Assembly: GCA_020027635.1 (NCBI GenBank)
Contig: JAHKKL010000064.1
Location: 1-7,976, forward strand
From: Gammaproteobacteria bacterium
Lineage (GTDB): Bacteria > Pseudomonadota > Gammaproteobacteria > UBA9214
Direction: 5' to 3'
Length of the DNA: 7,976 bases
This document shows, one piece after another, positions 6,427 to 7,976 of this stretch. Position 1 is the first letter of the stretch. Every line of letters begins with the position of its first letter. The notes beneath the pieces are model-generated. The model was given only the letters and a program-made list of their open reading frames with translations, was not told the origin of the DNA and made no database searches. A program made the translations under genes and the position numbers.

Positions 6427-6592
6427 AACTTTCCCGCCGAGCAGCAGCGCCTCGTGCGGCTTCTGATCGAGAAGGTGATCGTCTCGCCCCAAGACCTTGA
6501 GGTGCGGTTCCGAGCCAACGGCATCGAGGTGCTGGCGCTCGAGCTGCAGCGAGGCACTTGCTGCGGAAACGATCGAGGAGGCCGTGGCATGA
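6427..6592 (+). pseudogene. Large serine recombinase, C-terminal remnant with frameshift
   Basis: The frame beginning after the in-frame stop TAA 6424-6426 reads NFPAEQQRLVRLLIEKV, then IVSPQDLEVRFRANGIEVLALELQ, as in the extreme C-terminus of large serine recombinases (resolvase/invertase family with zinc-ribbon and coiled-coil tail). The catalytic and zinc parts are missing. Near 6549-6551 the frame shifts: moving to the next frame gives EALAAETIEEAVA followed by TGA 6590-6592, which overlaps the ATG of the next gene as ATGA. That overlap is the natural junction, so the shift is a mutation. Because of it, the stub now reads through in frame into the next gene. GC content is higher than in the AT-rich DNA just left of it. 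It is non-functional. Confidence 0.7.
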
Positions 6593-7113
6593 GTGAGATT
6601 CTTATTGATCGGACCGGCCAGCCCGCGGTGATCGCCGCAAGCGACGGCAGTCTGACCGTCACTGTCCCGATCCGCATCAAGCGCCGCGGTTTCTGCAAAG
6701 CCGTGACCTTACCGGATGGCGGCAGCGTGCAGCCCCGCCCTTGGGATGACAAGCCGACACCGCTCCAGCTCGCGCTCGCCCGTGGTCACCGCTGGCTGGC
6801 CATGTTGGAATCGGGTGAGGCAAAGTCCCTGAAGGAGATTGCGATACGTGAGGGAGTCGACGACAGCTACGTGAGCCGCATGGTCAATCTGACCACGTTC
6901 GCGCCGGATATCGTTGCCGCGATTCTCGACGAGACGTTACCGCGGGAGGTTAAGTTGTTCGACCTGGTGGCGGGGACGCCATTGCTGTGGGAGGAGCAGT
7001 GGGGGAGGGTTGAAGAGTCATCATGCCCCCGCTTTATACGTACAGACGGTCCATGCTTGTTGTTCGGGGACTGTTGCCAACAAAGGAAGCCGCTTCCTGA
7101 CGTTCGGAGATGA
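6589..7113 (+). CDS. Recombinase-associated HTH protein (accessory ORF), probably altered C-terminus
   Basis: The gene starts at ATG 6589-6591 with GAGGAGG about 9 nt upstream. It overlaps the recombinase stop by ATGA, indicating translational coupling in the ancestral operon. The 174-residue product begins MSEILIDRTGQPAVI. It has a basic beta-rich N-terminal part and then PTPLQLALARGHRWLAMLESG (57-77). A likely helix-turn-helix of KorB/ParB flavour follows at about 79-100 (SLKEIAIREGVDDSYVSRMVNL), then TTFAPDIVAAIL. From memory of similar loci, this ORF is usually found directly after large serine recombinases and ends soon after LWEEQ. Here about 30 extra residues after WGRVEES (Cys- and Arg-rich, unlike the rest) suggest read-through after a deletion or frameshift. 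Its function is unknown; DNA binding that helps recombination or regulates it is an inference. Confidence 0.65.
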   Translation: MSEILIDRTGQPAVIAASDGSLTVTVPIRIKRRGFCKAVTLPDGGSVQPRPWDDKPTPLQLALARGHRWLAMLESGEAKSLKEIAIREGVDDSYVSRMVNLTTFAPDIVAAILDETLPREVKLFDLVAGTPLLWEEQWGRVEESSCPRFIRTDGPCLLFGDCCQQRKPLPDVRR

Positions 7114-7330
7114 TTACAAGGTAGTGGATGGTCGTAGGAAAAATCTGAAAATGCTGGCGGCACACTTCGATCAATAAAAATTACGTACATATACGTATTG
7201 ACTGAGTTGTTTCGGACACCTACGATCCCGTCCGGGTGCGTTTCAAAAGAACAGTCTCAGCGCATCCCAACACTATTTACTTGGCAGTTCCCAAGAATAA
7301 GGAACACAGGGAGGTTACACGCCCGCTCGC

Positions 7331-7414
7331 TCATCCGATGACCTCGAAGAATATCCAGTTGCGTTTGGTGCCAACAGGTGTGCCGGCATATGCGGCTTGA
7401 CCCTGGATGGTGAC
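7331..7414 (-). pseudogene. Possible protein C-terminal remnant
   Basis: The minus-strand frame ending at TGA 7331-7333 reads TVTIQGQAAYAGTPVGTK, then RNWIFFEVIG. It looks more protein-like than the other frames (an alternating hydrophobic/polar pattern with a natural-looking end). The frame upstream does not continue plausibly and I do not recognise the family. It could be chance. Confidence 0.2.
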
Positions 7415-7431
7415 TGTCTGACTCGAACAAA

Positions 7432-7501
7432 CGAGTCTCCGGAATACCCGGGGCGGTTCACCCAGGTCCGTCCTCGTTGGATGTTAATACCGAGTCTCCG
7501 G
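7432..7501. repeat. Direct repeat pair CGAGTCTCCGG, 59-base period
   Basis: The 11-base unit occurs at 7432-7442 and 7491-7501. The first copy forms the right arm of the hairpin ACTCG-AACAAA-CGAGT at 7421-7436. No further copies were noticed nearby. Confidence 0.5.
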
Positions 7502-7558
7502 GGACCGTGAAGGCGACGTGCCCGTATTGTTAGTGCTTCGTTGACGCATCATTAAATA

Positions 7559-7628
7559 TTAAATCGCCACCTACTAAATAAATACTTGCCACAATATCAA
7601 TCTTCCCAATTTTCTTTTTAAATCGCCA
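7559..7628. repeat. Direct repeat pair TTAAATCGCCA, 59-base period
   Basis: The 11-base unit occurs at 7559-7569 and 7618-7628, in the AT-rich leader of the following gene. It has the same 59-base start-to-start distance as the unrelated repeat pair just upstream. It could be an operator pair or the scar of a small duplication. Confidence 0.5.
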
Positions 7629-7666
7629 TAACCAAATCTGATGCCCGAGGAGAGAGGGACAGTGAC

Positions 7667-7885
7667 TTGCAATCCAAAAGCTTAAATCTACCGCGAAAAA
7701 TCTCAACGCTGTTGACGCTTTTTGTGACGGCATTGTGGGTACTAATGGCTGAGACTGCTCTTGCAGAGAGCACAGTTGAATATAGCTACGATGCTGCTGG
7801 CAACGTCATTGGTATTCAATCGACACCTGGGCCGTTGACCTTAACGGCCTTCTCGCCGTCACAGGGCGTCGGAATGCGTCAATGA
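7667..7885 (+). pseudogene. Secreted RHS/IPT-type protein, truncated, TTG start
   Basis: The frame opens with TTG 7667-7669 behind a strong purine-rich ribosome binding site (GAGGAGAGAGGG, about 7 nt away). No ATG or GTG is available in frame near it. Residues 1-33 form a signal peptide: KSLNLPRK basic region, then ISTLLTLFVTALWVLM, with a likely cut after ALA. The mature part begins ESTVEYSYDAAGNVIGIQS, a single RHS/YD-repeat-like unit. It continues into PLTLTAFSPSQGV, which looks like the first strand of an IPT/TIG domain (normally followed by GxxVTITGxGF). Instead it stops after 72 residues with GMRQ. Full-length relatives are hundreds of residues or more, so this is a truncated or broken copy. 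It could instead be a short secreted peptide, but the mid-domain stop argues against that. Confidence 0.55.
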
Positions 7886-7976
7886 AAATGAGACACCGGT
7901 TTGGTCAAATTAATGTAGCTACGCAACCTCCAGTTGATCTGAACTGTCGTCGACCGGAGGATTGATCCATACTGCC
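7886..7976. other. Terminal stretch, no gene recognised
   Basis: After the premature stop no frame continues the IPT domain. One frame (ATG 7879 onward, MKMRHRFGQINVATQPP) stays open to TGA 7963-7965 but resembles nothing I know. The sequence joined here is probably unrelated to the truncated gene. Confidence 0.3.

Larger units (their letters stand above)
7114..7666. other. Gene-poor stretch with short repeats
   Basis: No supported intact gene in about 550 bases. It contains an ACGTA-rich palindrome area (7182-7198), a CTTGG/CCAAG hairpin (7280-7295), an ACTCG-AACAAA-CGAGT hairpin (7421-7436) and two direct-repeat pairs. On the minus strand there is also a short frame whose tail ends at the TGA of 7331-7333. 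The composition shifts from GC-rich to very AT-rich after about 7545, where the promoter of the next gene should lie. No clear -35/-10 pair is seen. Confidence 0.4.

Noticed and set aside
6867..7190. Minus-strand 107-codon frame opposite the HTH accessory gene
   Set aside because: The plus strand carries the coupled start, ribosome binding site and helix-turn-helix. The minus frame is a shadow.
7421..7501. CRISPR array
   Set aside because: Only two short 11-base repeats with one spacer-like interval; no regular array and no cas genes in the window.
7530..7733. Minus-strand 67-codon frame across the RHS/IPT gene start
   Set aside because: It overlaps the better supported signal-peptide gene and has no ribosome binding site that I can see.

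Overview
The window looks like a chromosome segment of a gammaproteobacterium. The main evidence is the RelA-family alarmone enzyme, whose sequence is gammaproteobacterial RelA in type, together with a convergent SPOR-like envelope protein. A secreted PEP-CTERM-type protein behind a sigma-54 promoter suggests an exosortase-bearing, biofilm or exopolysaccharide-producing lineage. This taxonomic reading is inferred from protein character only.

Left part (1-2305): a secreted protein gene on the minus strand runs off the left edge. It has a clear signal peptide, a good ribosome binding site and a near-perfect -24/-12 (sigma-54) promoter about 100 bp upstream of its start. Behind the promoter is an AT-rich regulatory stretch with several short inverted repeats. 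Next comes a complete IS5-family insertion sequence (about 890-2116) with an intact DDE transposase, sitting between the secreted-protein gene and relA.

Middle (2306-6207): a 736-residue RelA/SpoT-homologue enzyme on the plus strand is followed by two minus-strand genes. These are a membrane-anchored SPOR-like protein convergent with relA, and a small two-helix membrane protein of unknown function. The roughly 390 bases between the two carry no gene but hold three consecutive stem-loops. A terminator-like hairpin and T-run follow the tRNA fragment.

Right part (6207-7976): this looks like the end of an integrated, decayed element. A 45-nt 3' piece of a tRNA-Val(CAC) gene runs exactly from the anticodon loop to CCA. 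That is the classic footprint of a tyrosine-integrase attachment site, and no matching 5' half is present. Beyond it lie a strong GTGACAAAA inverted repeat, the C-terminal stub of a large serine recombinase (frameshifted), the accessory DNA-binding ORF that I believe accompanies such recombinases, about 550 bases of gene-poor repeat-bearing DNA, and a truncated secreted RHS/IPT-type protein started by TTG.

The window therefore joins a conserved stringent-response locus to accessory DNA. The likely boundary is at about 6251. I see no CRISPR array, rRNA or intact tRNA. I did not find a clearly new multi-gene system. The points most worth checking are the att-like tRNA fragment, the recombinase and accessory-ORF remnant, the sigma-54/PEP-CTERM control region, and the mixed catalytic signature of the RelA enzyme.
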